Shown here in pieces: positions 43,772-52,474 of a DNA stretch of 64,000 nucleotides. The notes under the pieces are model-generated. The model was not told where the DNA came from and searched no databases. It saw only the letters and a program-made list of their open reading frames with translations. The position numbers and the translations under genes are program-made. Numbering within the stretch: position 1 is the stretch's first letter; every line of letters begins with the position of its first letter. This stretch comes from an uncultured Pelagibacteraceae bacterium (GTDB taxonomy: Bacteria > Pseudomonadota > Alphaproteobacteria > Pelagibacterales > Pelagibacteraceae): positions 45,706 to 109,705 of the forward strand of contig CACKBK010000002.1 of assembly GCA_902598425.1 (NCBI GenBank), in the 5' to 3' direction.

Positions 43772-45661
43772 ATGAATTTTAAAGAGATTTACGACAAATC
43801 AATAAAAAAACCTGACGAATTTTGGCGAGAAGTGGCTGATGATGTATTCTGGTTTAAAAAGCCAACCAAAATTTTAAACAGCACTAACCCACCTTTTTAT
43901 AAATGGTATGAGGATGGGATTACTAACACTTGCTTCAATGCTCTAGACTTGCACATTCAAAATGGTTTAGGAGACAAAACTGCATTACTTTACGATAGTC
44001 CAATCACTGGGAACAAGTCAAAGTTCACTTTTAAAGAATTAAAAAATAAAGTCTCTAAGTTCGCAGGTGCTCTTAAAAATCAAGGTATTGCTAAAGGGGA
44101 TAGGGTAGTTATATATATGCCAATGGTGCCTCAAGCAGTGGTAGCAATGTTAGCTTGTGGTAGAATCGGAGCAATACACTCAGTAGTTTTTGGAGGATTT
44201 GCCTCAAATGAATTAGCAAGTCGTATTGATGATAGTAAAGCAAAAATATTGATTACGGCTTCATGTGGTTTTGAGCCTGGAAGAACTGTTGAATATAGGC
44301 CATTAGTTGATGGAGCGCTCAAATTAGCTAAGCATAAATTAGATAAGGTTATTTTTTATCAAAGAAAAGATCATGAGATTAAATTAAATGCACCTTTGGA
44401 AATTAGTTGGGATGAAAGTCTTCAGAATGCAAAAGATACAGATTGTGTAGAGATGAACTCAAATGATTATGCTTATATTCTTTATACATCAGGGACGACA
44501 GGTGTTCCAAAAGGTATTGTTAGAGATATTGGTGGTCATATCGTAGCTCTTAAGTGGACTATGAAAAATATTTATAACATAGATCAAGATGATGTTTGGT
44601 GGTCTGCAAGTGATATTGGATGGATCGTGGGTCATTCTTATATAGTTTATGCCCCACTGTTTAAGGGTTGTACGACTTTATTGTTTGAAGGTAAGCCTGT
44701 TGGAACTCCCGATGCAGGCGTTTTTTGGAGAGTGATTTCTGATTATAAAATTAAGTCTTTATTCACAGCACCAACTGCCTTTAGAGCAATTAAAAAGGAA
44801 GATCCAGATGGAAAATTTTTTTCTAAATATGATTTAAGTTCTTTCAAATCATTATTTTTAGCTGGAGAGAGAGCAGATCCAGATACAATTAAATGGGCAG
44901 AAAATTTATTAAAAGTTCCTGTAATTGACCACTGGTGGCAAACAGAGACTAGTTGGGCTATTAGTTCAAATTGTACAGGTATTGAAATGATGAAAACAAA
45001 ATATGGCTCTGCTTGCAAAGCAGTACCGGGTTATGATGTAAAAATAATTAAACAAGATCAAACAATTGCCAAACCAAATGAAATGGGAGATATAGTTGTT
45101 AAACTGCCCTTACCACCTGGAACTTTTCCAACTCTTTGGAATGCAGATCAAAGATACAAAGAAAACTATATGTCTAATTATGAGGGATATTACCAAACTT
45201 ATGATGCAGGACACATTGATGAGGATGGATATATATGGATAATGTCTAGAACGGATGATATTATAAATGTTGCAGGCCATAGGTTATCTACTGGTGCGAT
45301 TGAAGAAGTTTTATCAGAACATAAATCTGTTGCGGAATGTGCTGTGATCGGTATTGCTGATAAACTTAAAGGACAATTACCGATAGGTTTATTGACTTTA
45401 AAGGCAGGAGTTGATCAAGATAATGAGATTATCTCGAAAGAATGTATAAAAATGGTCAGAGATAAAATTGGTCCAGTTGCTGCATTTAAATTAGCTATAG
45501 TTGTAAAAAGACTTCCAAAAACAAGGTCGGGTAAAATATTGAGAGGAACAGTAAGAAAAATTGCTGATAAAGAAGAATATAAAATGCCAGCAACAATTGA
45601 CGATCCAACAATTTTAGATGAAATAAAAGAAGAATTAATCAAAAATAATATTTTAAAGTAA
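43772..45661 (+). CDS. prpE: Propionyl-CoA/acetyl-CoA synthetase
   Basis: An ANL-superfamily acyl-CoA synthetase that activates a short-chain acid with ATP and CoA. The 629-aa protein opens with the short-chain synthetase block (SIKKPDEFWREVAD), and has ATP-binding YILYTSGTTGVPKGIVRD, WQTETSW, and the C-terminal catalytic lysine in TRSGKILRGTVRK. The sequence matches PrpE (propionate) better than Acs, which is longer, but the two overlap in substrate. It is divergent from the proteorhodopsin gene across a 216-bp gap. Confidence 0.88.
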   Translation: MNFKEIYDKSIKKPDEFWREVADDVFWFKKPTKILNSTNPPFYKWYEDGITNTCFNALDLHIQNGLGDKTALLYDSPITGNKSKFTFKELKNKVSKFAGALKNQGIAKGDRVVIYMPMVPQAVVAMLACGRIGAIHSVVFGGFASNELASRIDDSKAKILITASCGFEPGRTVEYRPLVDGALKLAKHKLDKVIFYQRKDHEIKLNAPLEISWDESLQNAKDTDCVEMNSNDYAYILYTSGTTGVPKGIVRDIGGHIVALKWTMKNIYNIDQDDVWWSASDIGWIVGHSYIVYAPLFKGCTTLLFEGKPVGTPDAGVFWRVISDYKIKSLFTAPTAFRAIKKEDPDGKFFSKYDLSSFKSLFLAGERADPDTIKWAENLLKVPVIDHWWQTETSWAISSNCTGIEMMKTKYGSACKAVPGYDVKIIKQDQTIAKPNEMGDIVVKLPLPPGTFPTLWNADQRYKENYMSNYEGYYQTYDAGHIDEDGYIWIMSRTDDIINVAGHRLSTGAIEEVLSEHKSVAECAVIGIADKLKGQLPIGLLTLKAGVDQDNEIISKECIKMVRDKIGPVAAFKLAIVVKRLPKTRSGKILRGTVRKIADKEEYKMPATIDDPTILDEIKEELIKNNILK

Positions 45662-45671
45662 AGTAATTCAA

Positions 45672-46304
45672 TTGAAATTCAGAACTATTACAAATATTTT
45701 GTGGCTATTAAAAAATCATAGACAAATAAAAAATTGGAAAAAAAGAAATTTTTCTCCCCCTTCACCTGAATTTCTCAAGCATCAAATCATTCAAAATAAT
45801 AATATAGAAGAGTCTGCATGGATAGAAACTGGAACTTATTATGGTGATACAACTAAAATTTTATCAAGAATTTCGAGCAAGGTAATCTCTATTGAGGCAG
45901 ATCAGGATTTATATGAACTTGCAAAAAAGACTTTTTCTAATTTAGAAAATATTGAATTAATGTTTGGAAGGAGTGAAGATAAACTGTCTGAGGCATTTAA
46001 AAAGATAAAAACTTACAAAAATATTTGTATTTATCTTGATGCTCATCTTTGTAATGATCATATAAAGAATAAAAAAACTTTTGGAGAAGAAAAAGATGCT
46101 ACACCAATAAAAAAAGAGCTTAAATTCATTGAAGAGCAAAAAGATAATTTTAATAAAATAAATATTTTAATAGATGATATTAGACTTTTTAATAATAAAT
46201 TTCAGAATTATCCAAAAAAAGATTATTTGGTTAATTGGTGTAAAGAAAATGATTTTGATTGGGAAATTGAACAAGATATTTTTATTTGTAAAAGAATGAA
46301 ATGA
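45672..46304 (+). CDS. Class I SAM-dependent methyltransferase-like protein
   Basis: A 210-aa protein with a Rossmann-type SAM fold (ESAWIETGTYYGDTTKILSRIS, then VISIEADQDLYELAKKTF) and YLDAHLCND, resembling FkbM/TylF-like sugar methyltransferases that modify surface glycans. It is 10 bp downstream of prpE on the same strand, but a functional link is not expected. Its stop overlaps the start of a degraded SMR transporter gene. Substrate unknown. Confidence 0.65.
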   Translation: MKFRTITNILWLLKNHRQIKNWKKRNFSPPSPEFLKHQIIQNNNIEESAWIETGTYYGDTTKILSRISSKVISIEADQDLYELAKKTFSNLENIELMFGRSEDKLSEAFKKIKTYKNICIYLDAHLCNDHIKNKKTFGEEKDATPIKKELKFIEEQKDNFNKINILIDDIRLFNNKFQNYPKKDYLVNWCKENDFDWEIEQDIFICKRMK

Positions 46305-46632
46305 TAAAAACTTATATATTCTAATATAAACAATTTTTTTTGAAGTAGCAGGTACTATGCTTCTACCAGTAACATCAAACTTTACTAAGCTAATACCAAC
46401 ATCAATTCTCACAGTATGTTACTTATCCGCATTTTATTTATTAACATTTGTTGTGAATAAATTACCTATTACAATCGTATATGCTACGTGGAGAGGCTAA
46501 GGTGTTTTTACTATAGCAATTCTTGGCTATATTTTTTTTAAACAAACTTTCAGCTGGCAAGCAGTTTTAGTTTTATTTTTAATCGTTCTGGGGATTGTGC
46601 TTGTAAATAGCTTTACAATTAAAATTAATTAA
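46301..46632 (+). pseudogene. Decayed SMR-family (EmrE-like) multidrug transporter
   Basis: This 320-bp region has no intact ORF on the plus strand but clearly translates to an EmrE-like protein: EVAGTMLLPVTSNFTK (EmrE EVIGTTLMKFSEGFTR, with essential Glu14), then YATWRG-stop-GVFTIAILGYIFF (EmrE YAIWSGVGIVLISLL) and VLGIVLVN. A TAA replaces a codon corresponding to EmrE Val66, and the first ~14 codons from ATG 46301 are frameshifted or stopped before the Glu. So it has at least two lesions and is dead. It overlaps the upstream gene by ATGA. Confidence 0.85.
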
Positions 46633-47932
46633 ATATTAAAGGACTTCCATCTGGATCTCCCAAAATTTCACCATTTTTCATTTTAATTTTTCCAGCTATG
46701 ATGGTTGCCACAGGGGTTCCTTTAAACTCAACTTCATTAAAAGGTGACCATCTACATTTACTTTCAATATTTTCATTTTTAATAATTATTTTTTTATTCA
46801 TGTCTACAATTGTAAAATCAGCATCATAACCTTCTTTAATAAATCCTTTATTCTGTATTCCAAAAATTTTTACTGGATTTTCACACACTAGTTTTATCAA
46901 TTGATTAAGCGATAACTTTCCGTCATTAATATGATTTAACATTACCGGCATAAGAGTTTGAACTCCTGGCATTCCTGATGGCGAATTGGGATATTTTTTA
47001 TCTTTATTTATTTTCAAATGGGGTGCATGGTCTGAGCCAATCGTATCATTTAAATTATTTTTTACTGCATACCATAGTCTATCATAATGTGATTTATCTC
47101 TGATAGGTGGATTCATCTGTGCATATGTTCCAAGTTTATTATAACAGTCTGGTGCATAAATTGTTAAGTGCTGAGGAGTAATTTCAAAAGTAATGTTACC
47201 CTTGTGTTGTGATAGAAAATCAATTTCTTCTTTTGTAGTTATATGAAGAACATGAGCTTTTTTATTATACTTTTCAGCTATTCTTACAATTCTTCGAGTA
47301 GAAGACATAGCGCATTCAACACTTCTCCAGATTGGGTGAGAGTGTACATCACCATTTTTAATTAATTTTTTATTAATATTTAAAATCTCCTCATCTTCAG
47401 AGTGAACTGCTACAACTTTAGAGCTATTTTTAAAAACTTTTTCAATATCTGTTTCTTTGGCAACCAATAAATTTCCTGTTGAGGAACCAGCAAAAAGTTT
47501 GATACCACAACAACCCTCTAAATTTTTTAAATCAGCCAAATCATCAGCATTATCTGCAGTTGCACCAAAATAAAAAGCATAATTGCAATACATTCTATTT
47601 TTTGCAAGATCTAGTTTTCTTTGAAATTCTTTTTTATTTGAAGTTGGTGGATTAGTATTGGGCATTTCGAATACAGCTGTTATACCTCCTGCAATTGCGG
47701 CTCTACTTCCAGAATGTAAATCCTCAGTATCTGTTGATCCTGGCTCTCTAAAATGAGTTTGAGTATCAATGCATCCTGGCAATACTAATAAATTTTGGGC
47801 ATCATAAGTCTCTCTTGCATCTTCTTTTAATTTACCAATTTTTACAATTTTGCCATTTTCGATACCAAGATCTTGTTGTTTTATATTATCATCTATAAAA
47901 CAAGAGCCATTTTTAATTATTAGGTCTAACAT
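46625..47932 (-). CDS. pyrC: Dihydroorotase
   Basis: Third step of pyrimidine synthesis (carbamoyl-aspartate to dihydroorotate). The 435-aa class I form has the zinc site VLPGCIDTQTHFREPG, the carbamylated lysine in CCGIKLFAGS, His ligands in VAVHSED and KAHVLHITT, and the catalytic Asp in IGSDHAPHL. Related hydantoinases are excluded by FREPGSTDTEDL and the MPNTNPPT block. It convergently overlaps the SMR pseudogene end by 8 bp. Confidence 0.92.
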   Translation of the reverse strand: MLDLIIKNGSCFIDDNIKQQDLGIENGKIVKIGKLKEDARETYDAQNLLVLPGCIDTQTHFREPGSTDTEDLHSGSRAAIAGGITAVFEMPNTNPPTSNKKEFQRKLDLAKNRMYCNYAFYFGATADNADDLADLKNLEGCCGIKLFAGSSTGNLLVAKETDIEKVFKNSSKVVAVHSEDEEILNINKKLIKNGDVHSHPIWRSVECAMSSTRRIVRIAEKYNKKAHVLHITTKEEIDFLSQHKGNITFEITPQHLTIYAPDCYNKLGTYAQMNPPIRDKSHYDRLWYAVKNNLNDTIGSDHAPHLKINKDKKYPNSPSGMPGVQTLMPVMLNHINDGKLSLNQLIKLVCENPVKIFGIQNKGFIKEGYDADFTIVDMNKKIIIKNENIESKCRWSPFNEVEFKGTPVATIIAGKIKMKNGEILGDPDGSPLIFN

Positions 47933-47975
47933 TATTTTTAAAAGTAATTATATTATTATTAATTTATTAGCAATT

Positions 47976-48866
47976 ATGAATTTAAATGAAATTTACACTT
48001 TAGAGGATAGAGGATTAATTTTTATTAATGGAGTTGATGCAAAAAAATTTCTTCAAAATATTGTCTCTAATGATGTTGAAAAAATCACAGATAATTCAAC
48101 TATTTTTTCATCTTTATTAACCCCACAGGGGAAATATTTATTTGATTTTATAATAATCAAACACAAAAACGGTTTCTTTTTAGACTGTGAAAAAAGTCAA
48201 GTATTCGATCTATTTAGGAAATTAAATATTTATAAGCTAAGATCGAAAGTTGAAATTTTAGATTTAAGTAATGAATTTGTTGTTGCGGTACTAAGTAGAG
48301 ACAAATTTTTAAGTCTTAAAAATACTCAGGATATTGAGGGAAATACTATCAAGTTTAGAGAAGATACTTTATTTCTTGATCCGCGAAATAAAAAACTAGG
48401 TGCAAGATTGGTTATTAATCTTGAAAAACTTTATTTATCCATAAAAAAACTAAATTTGAAACCAGCAGAGCCAAAAAAATATTATTCATTAAGTCATAAA
48501 TTAGGAATACCTCAAATTGAATGCAAAAATTTAAAAGATAAAATTTTTGGGATTGAGTGTAATTTCGAAGAGCTTAATGGGATTGACTTTAAAAAAGGCT
48601 GCTATGTAGGTCAAGAAAATACTGCTAGAATAAAATTAAAAAATAAACTTTCTAAACGACTTCTTGCTTTTGAAGTTCTAAAAGGGAGTATAAGTGCGAA
48701 TGAAGATATATTTTTTGAAAATAACAAATTAGGTAAAATACTTATAAGTAATGCCTTCCCGTTTGGTATAATTAAAACAGAAAATAATACTTTTGATTTT
48801 TCAAAAACTTATAATTGCAAAAAAGCTGAAATTAAATTTTTTAAACCAGATTGGATAAAAAATTAG
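47976..48866 (+). CDS. ygfZ: YgfZ/GcvT-like folate-binding protein for Fe-S enzyme maintenance
   Basis: YgfZ-type proteins bind tetrahydrofolate and help repair or assemble [4Fe-4S] enzymes, including MiaB. The signature KGCYVGQENTARIK (K-G-C-Y-x-G-Q-E) is present, with the GcvT-like N-domain LIFINGVDAKKFLQNIVSND. I use ATG 47976 (296 aa) because the track's start at 47850 lies inside pyrC on the other strand. It interlocks its stop with the convergent TylF-like gene (TTAG). Confidence 0.9.
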   Translation: MNLNEIYTLEDRGLIFINGVDAKKFLQNIVSNDVEKITDNSTIFSSLLTPQGKYLFDFIIIKHKNGFFLDCEKSQVFDLFRKLNIYKLRSKVEILDLSNEFVVAVLSRDKFLSLKNTQDIEGNTIKFREDTLFLDPRNKKLGARLVINLEKLYLSIKKLNLKPAEPKKYYSLSHKLGIPQIECKNLKDKIFGIECNFEELNGIDFKKGCYVGQENTARIKLKNKLSKRLLAFEVLKGSISANEDIFFENNKLGKILISNAFPFGIIKTENNTFDFSKTYNCKKAEIKFFKPDWIKN

Positions 48867-49603
48867 GTCAAAATTTTTATCGCTGCCTGAGATGTGTCTG
48901 TAGAAAAAGATATAAATTTGTAATCTTTTTCATCAAAAACTTCTTTTAACGCTTTATATTCGCCAACGTCCCAACCTTCAAAATTATAAAGTTCATCAAA
49001 TAAAATGATGGCACCTTTAATTAAATGAGGCTTAATTCTTTCTAATACAAATTTTGTAGTTTCGTAAGTATCAACATCCATGTGCACAAAGTTGATTTTA
49101 GGTTTTTTTTCTTCAATAAAAATAGGAAGTGTATCTTGTATCCATCCAGATATAGGAACAACATTACTATTTAGCTTTGGAATTTTTTTTTTTAAATCAA
49201 AAGTTCCTTTAATTACAGTTGTTCCTAACCAGTCTTCCTTTAAACCCTCGAATGAATCAAAGCCATAAATTTTTTTGTTTATTTTTTTGGAAAAAAAATT
49301 TATTGATGAACCACTGAATACACCAAATTCTAAATAATAATTATTTGGATCTTTATCATTTTCGTTTGCTTCGTTAATTGCATGAACTCTAATATTTTCA
49401 GAATTTAGTAAAACAGCAGACTTTAAATATTCTTTAAAATGTTCATAACATTTTTTAATTTGTTCCTCTTTATAAAAGTCATAAACAGTTAAATATTGCC
49501 TATAGGTAGGAAAAGCATATTTTTTTAAAGTATTAAGAAATTTTCTTAAAGATTTAAGAATAGGCATTATATAAGCTCTTCTTTTTCTTTTAAAATTAAT
49601 CAT
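48863..49603 (-). CDS. TylF-family SAM-dependent methyltransferase
   Basis: A 246-aa class I methyltransferase: NYYLEFGVFSGSSINFFS (SAM site), KIYGFDSFEGLKEDW, HMDVDTYETTKFVLERIKPHL and GAIILFDELYNFEGWDVGEYKAL. This is the TylF/MycF macrocin O-methyltransferase-like pattern with a metal-binding Asp set, used on sugars. The first dozen residues may be an over-extended start; MPILKS is an alternative. It likely modifies surface glycan in a small glycan region with the neighbouring GT2. Confidence 0.82.
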   Translation of the reverse strand: MINFKRKRRAYIMPILKSLRKFLNTLKKYAFPTYRQYLTVYDFYKEEQIKKCYEHFKEYLKSAVLLNSENIRVHAINEANENDKDPNNYYLEFGVFSGSSINFFSKKINKKIYGFDSFEGLKEDWLGTTVIKGTFDLKKKIPKLNSNVVPISGWIQDTLPIFIEEKKPKINFVHMDVDTYETTKFVLERIKPHLIKGAIILFDELYNFEGWDVGEYKALKEVFDEKDYKFISFSTDTSQAAIKILT

Positions 49604-49700
49604 GTGCTATTTTATTAATAAGGCAATTATTTTACATTAAGTATTAAAAAATTATAGATTTAATTTAAATTAAATTACTGTATTAATGTGTCAATCAAAT

Positions 49701-50504
49701 ATGATAAAAGCAACTGTTGGTATACTAACTTTTAATAGTGAAAAATATCTTTATCATTGCCTTAATAGTGTAAAAAAGTTTAACGAAATTTTAATTATTG
49801 ATGGTGGGAGTAAAGATGATACTTTAAAAATTGCAAAGAAATTCAAATGTAAAATCAAACAACAACCAAAACGATTTAAATTTAATAACAATAAAATAAG
49901 AGATTTTTCAAAATTAAGAGAATATATTTTAAAATTATCAAAAAATGAGCTTGTTTTATTTTTAGACTCTGATGAGTTTCTTAAAAAAACAGCTTTAAAA
50001 AAAATTGACTTTTACTCAAAATCTCAAACATCAAAAAAAAAATATTACTCATTTTTACTTGGAAGATTTCCTATGCATAAAAATAAAATAATTACCCAAA
50101 AAACTATATTTTATCCAAACTATCAAGAAAGATTATTTTATAAATCCAACATAAAAACATTTGTAAAACCGGTCCATGAAAGAGTAATACCAAATAATAA
50201 ATATTTAACGAAAAAAAAAATTGAAGATGCCTCAATTATATTTCCGTTAGATATAAACTATCAAAGGCTTTATGATAAATGTAAATATTATTTTGAAATA
50301 GAAAAAACCATGGTTTCAAGAAAAAAATTTTTAAATAGTTTAAATTTTGTATTTTATCGATTTTTAGTTATTATGAAATATTTTTTTACAGGGTTATTTT
50401 TAAAATCTAAAAAATTAGATAAAGATTATAAAGATTTTGAAAATAAACTTATAAAAATCCATATTTTCTTTTCCTTCAAATTGTTATTAAAAGCCTTTTC
50501 TTAA
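49701..50504 (+). CDS. Family 2 glycosyltransferase (LPS core KdtX/WaaE-like)
   Basis: A 267-aa GT2 of the lipopolysaccharide core beta-1,4-glucosyltransferase type: VGILTFNSEKYLYHCLNSV, IIDGGSKDDTLKIAK, VLFLDSDEFLKK (metal site DSDE) and the basic helical C-terminal tail. The start is set at ATG 49701, giving the usual MIKATVGILTF. Substrate inferred from family only. It is followed by a convergently encoded tRNA-Leu. Confidence 0.82.
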   Translation: MIKATVGILTFNSEKYLYHCLNSVKKFNEILIIDGGSKDDTLKIAKKFKCKIKQQPKRFKFNNNKIRDFSKLREYILKLSKNELVLFLDSDEFLKKTALKKIDFYSKSQTSKKKYYSFLLGRFPMHKNKIITQKTIFYPNYQERLFYKSNIKTFVKPVHERVIPNNKYLTKKKIEDASIIFPLDINYQRLYDKCKYYFEIEKTMVSRKKFLNSLNFVFYRFLVIMKYFFTGLFLKSKKLDKDYKDFENKLIKIHIFFSFKLLLKAFS

Positions 50505-50507
50505 TTT

Positions 50508-50593
50508 TGGTGCGGTCAGTGAGACTTGAACTCACATGAGCTAGGCTCACACGGCCCTCAACCGTGCCTGTCTACCAATTTCAGCATGACCGC
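50508..50593 (-). tRNA. tRNA-Leu (anticodon GAG)
   Basis: 86 nt on the minus strand. The acceptor stem is GCGGTCA/TGACCGC, with an encoded ACCA end (50508-50511). The anticodon stem is CACGG/CCGTG with loop TTGAGGG, giving anticodon GAG. The long variable arm (TGAGCCTAGCTCA) and T-arm (GTGAG-TTCAAGT-CTCAC) agree with a class II leucine tRNA. A CCGCAT/ATGCGG repeat overlaps its 5-prime end at 50590-50603. Confidence 0.96.
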
Positions 50594-50615
50594 ATTTATG
50601 CGGCAGAATAAGTGA

Positions 50616-50650
50616 ATGACAATTATCTTTCAAGTTGATAGATTTGTCAT
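50616..50650 (+). promoter_or_regulatory. Inverted repeat just upstream of nadA
   Basis: ATGACAA (50616-50622) and TTGTCAT (50644-50650) form 7-bp arms, with a shorter inner TATC/GATA match. The right arm touches the nadA ATG (50651) directly. It could be a repressor operator or a leader hairpin that hides the start. No Shine-Dalgarno is present. Confidence 0.4.
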
Positions 50651-51640
50651 ATGGAACTTAATTCGGAAATTAAAAAAGCTACAGATCCAATTTATAAGAA
50701 AATTTCTAAAACTATGCCAGAAATTGAATGGGCTGTCCATGCTCCATATATTTACAAAATTAATAAATTAAAAAAAGAAAAGAACGCAGTTATACTTGCA
50801 CATAACTATCAGACCCCAGAAATTTATCATGGCATCTCGGACTTTTCGGCTGACTCACTTGCTTTAGCAGTTGAGGCTGCAAAAACAAAAGCCGATATGA
50901 TTATAATGTGTGGAGTACATTTTATGGCTGAGACCGCGAAATTAATGTGCCCAGAAAAAAAAGTTTTTTTACCTGACATGAAAGCGGGTTGCTCCTTATC
51001 ATCATCAATTACAGGTAAAGATGTAAGAGAACTAAAAAAGAAATATCCAGGAGTCCCTGTTGTATCATATGTTAATACATCTGCAGATGTAAAAGCTGAA
51101 ACAGATGTATGCTGCACATCAGCAAATGCTGTTAAAATTGTAAACTCATTAGGTGTTAAAAAAGTTATCTTCCTTCCAGACGATTATCTTGCAAAATATG
51201 TTGCATCTCAAACTGATGTTGAAATAATTTCATGGAAAGGTACTTGTGAAGTTCATGAACAATTTAATGACGAAGAAATTAATGAAATAAGAAAAAATAA
51301 TCCTGGAATTAAAATTATAGCACATCCCGAGTGTCCTCCCGACGTCATTAAAGCTAGTGACTTTGCAGGGTCAACAAGTGGAATGATAAAATATGTTAAA
51401 GATAATCAACCTAAAAAAGTAATGATGGTTACTGAGTGCTCAATGAGCGATAATGTACAAATTGATAACCCTAATGTTCAATTCATAAGACCATGTAATT
51501 TATGTCCACACATGAAAAGAATAACTCTTCCAAAAATTTTAGATTGCCTTGAAAATGAAACTAATGAGATTTTAATGAGTCAAGAGACTATTAAAAAAGC
51601 AAGAAAATCAGTAGAAAGAATGGCAGAGATTGGCAGATAA
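50651..51640 (+). CDS. nadA: Quinolinate synthase
   Basis: Condenses iminoaspartate with dihydroxyacetone phosphate to quinolinate in NAD synthesis, with a [4Fe-4S] cluster. The 329-aa protein has ILAHNYQTPEI, MCGVHFMAETAKLM (first Cys), KAGCSLSSSI, HPECPPDV (second region) and CNLCPHMKRITLPKI (third). It is followed 5 bp later by nadC. No nadB is in the window, so the iminoaspartate source (L-aspartate oxidase or aspartate dehydrogenase) lies elsewhere. Confidence 0.95.
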   Translation: MELNSEIKKATDPIYKKISKTMPEIEWAVHAPYIYKINKLKKEKNAVILAHNYQTPEIYHGISDFSADSLALAVEAAKTKADMIIMCGVHFMAETAKLMCPEKKVFLPDMKAGCSLSSSITGKDVRELKKKYPGVPVVSYVNTSADVKAETDVCCTSANAVKIVNSLGVKKVIFLPDDYLAKYVASQTDVEIISWKGTCEVHEQFNDEEINEIRKNNPGIKIIAHPECPPDVIKASDFAGSTSGMIKYVKDNQPKKVMMVTECSMSDNVQIDNPNVQFIRPCNLCPHMKRITLPKILDCLENETNEILMSQETIKKARKSVERMAEIGR

Positions 51641-51645
51641 ATTCT

Positions 51646-52473
51646 GTGTCTAAAATAAAACTATCAAAAAAATATATACATAAAATTTGTAAAGAGGCTT
51701 TAAAAGAAGATCTCTATCCCTCTGGAGACATAACTTCTAAACTTTTAAATAATACAAATAAAATAAAAGCAAAAATTGTATCAAATTCAAGCGGCATAAT
51801 TGGTGGCTTAGAATTTGCAAAACAAACTTTTAGAATAGTTGATAAAAAAATATTGTTTAAAATTAAAAAAAAAGAAGGATCGAAAGTAAAAAAAAAACAG
51901 GTAATTGCAGAAATTATAGGAAATGTTAAGAATATTTTAACTGGTGAAAGAGTAGCTTTAAATTTTTTATCTCATGTTTCAGGTATAGCAACTCAAACAA
52001 ATAAGTATGTCAATAAAGTTAAAAAAAAAACAAAAATTTGTTGCACAAGAAAAACCATACCAGGTCTAAGAGCCATTCAAAAATATGCAGTTAATCTGGG
52101 CGGAGGCTACAACCATCGTTTTAATTTAAGTGATGAATTCTTAATTAAAGACAACCACATTGCTAATACAAACTTAAGAGAATTGATTATTAAAGCAAAG
52201 AAAAATAGAAAAAAAATTACAGTTGAAGTAGATAATTTAAATCAGTTGAAAAAAGTATTAGATTTGAAATTTGATACTGTTTTATTTGATAATATGAATG
52301 TAAAAAATTTAAGAAAAGGTGTTCAGCTAGTAAAGAATAAATATGAAACTGAGGCATCCGGAAATGTTAATTTAAAAAATATAAGAAAAATAGCATCAGC
52401 CGGTATAAATAGAATTTCTATTGGACGTTTAACACATAGTATTTCTGCGATTGATTTAAAATTAGAAATTTAA
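51646..52473 (+). CDS. nadC: Nicotinate-nucleotide pyrophosphorylase (carboxylating)
   Basis: Converts quinolinate and PRPP to nicotinate mononucleotide. The 275-aa protein uses a GTG start (51646), 5 bp after nadA. Signatures: KEDLYPSGDITSKLL, GERVALNFLSHVSGIAT, CTRKTIPGLRAIQKYAV with the substrate-binding arginines and lysine, GGGYNHRFNL and FLIKDNHI. Its end is 1 bp from convergent ppdK. Confidence 0.94.
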   Translation: MSKIKLSKKYIHKICKEALKEDLYPSGDITSKLLNNTNKIKAKIVSNSSGIIGGLEFAKQTFRIVDKKILFKIKKKEGSKVKKKQVIAEIIGNVKNILTGERVALNFLSHVSGIATQTNKYVNKVKKKTKICCTRKTIPGLRAIQKYAVNLGGGYNHRFNLSDEFLIKDNHIANTNLRELIIKAKKNRKKITVEVDNLNQLKKVLDLKFDTVLFDNMNVKNLRKGVQLVKNKYETEASGNVNLKNIRKIASAGINRISIGRLTHSISAIDLKLEI

Positions 52474-52474
52474 A

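Noticed and set aside
46167-46412. Minus-strand 81-aa ORF opposite the methyltransferase end and SMR pseudogene
   Set aside because: Shadow ORF. The plus-strand translation is clearly EmrE-like and the minus frame has no recognisable pattern.
47850-47975. Track's N-terminal extension of YgfZ
   Set aside because: It lies inside pyrC on the other strand and is absent from the family; ATG 47976 gives the normal start.
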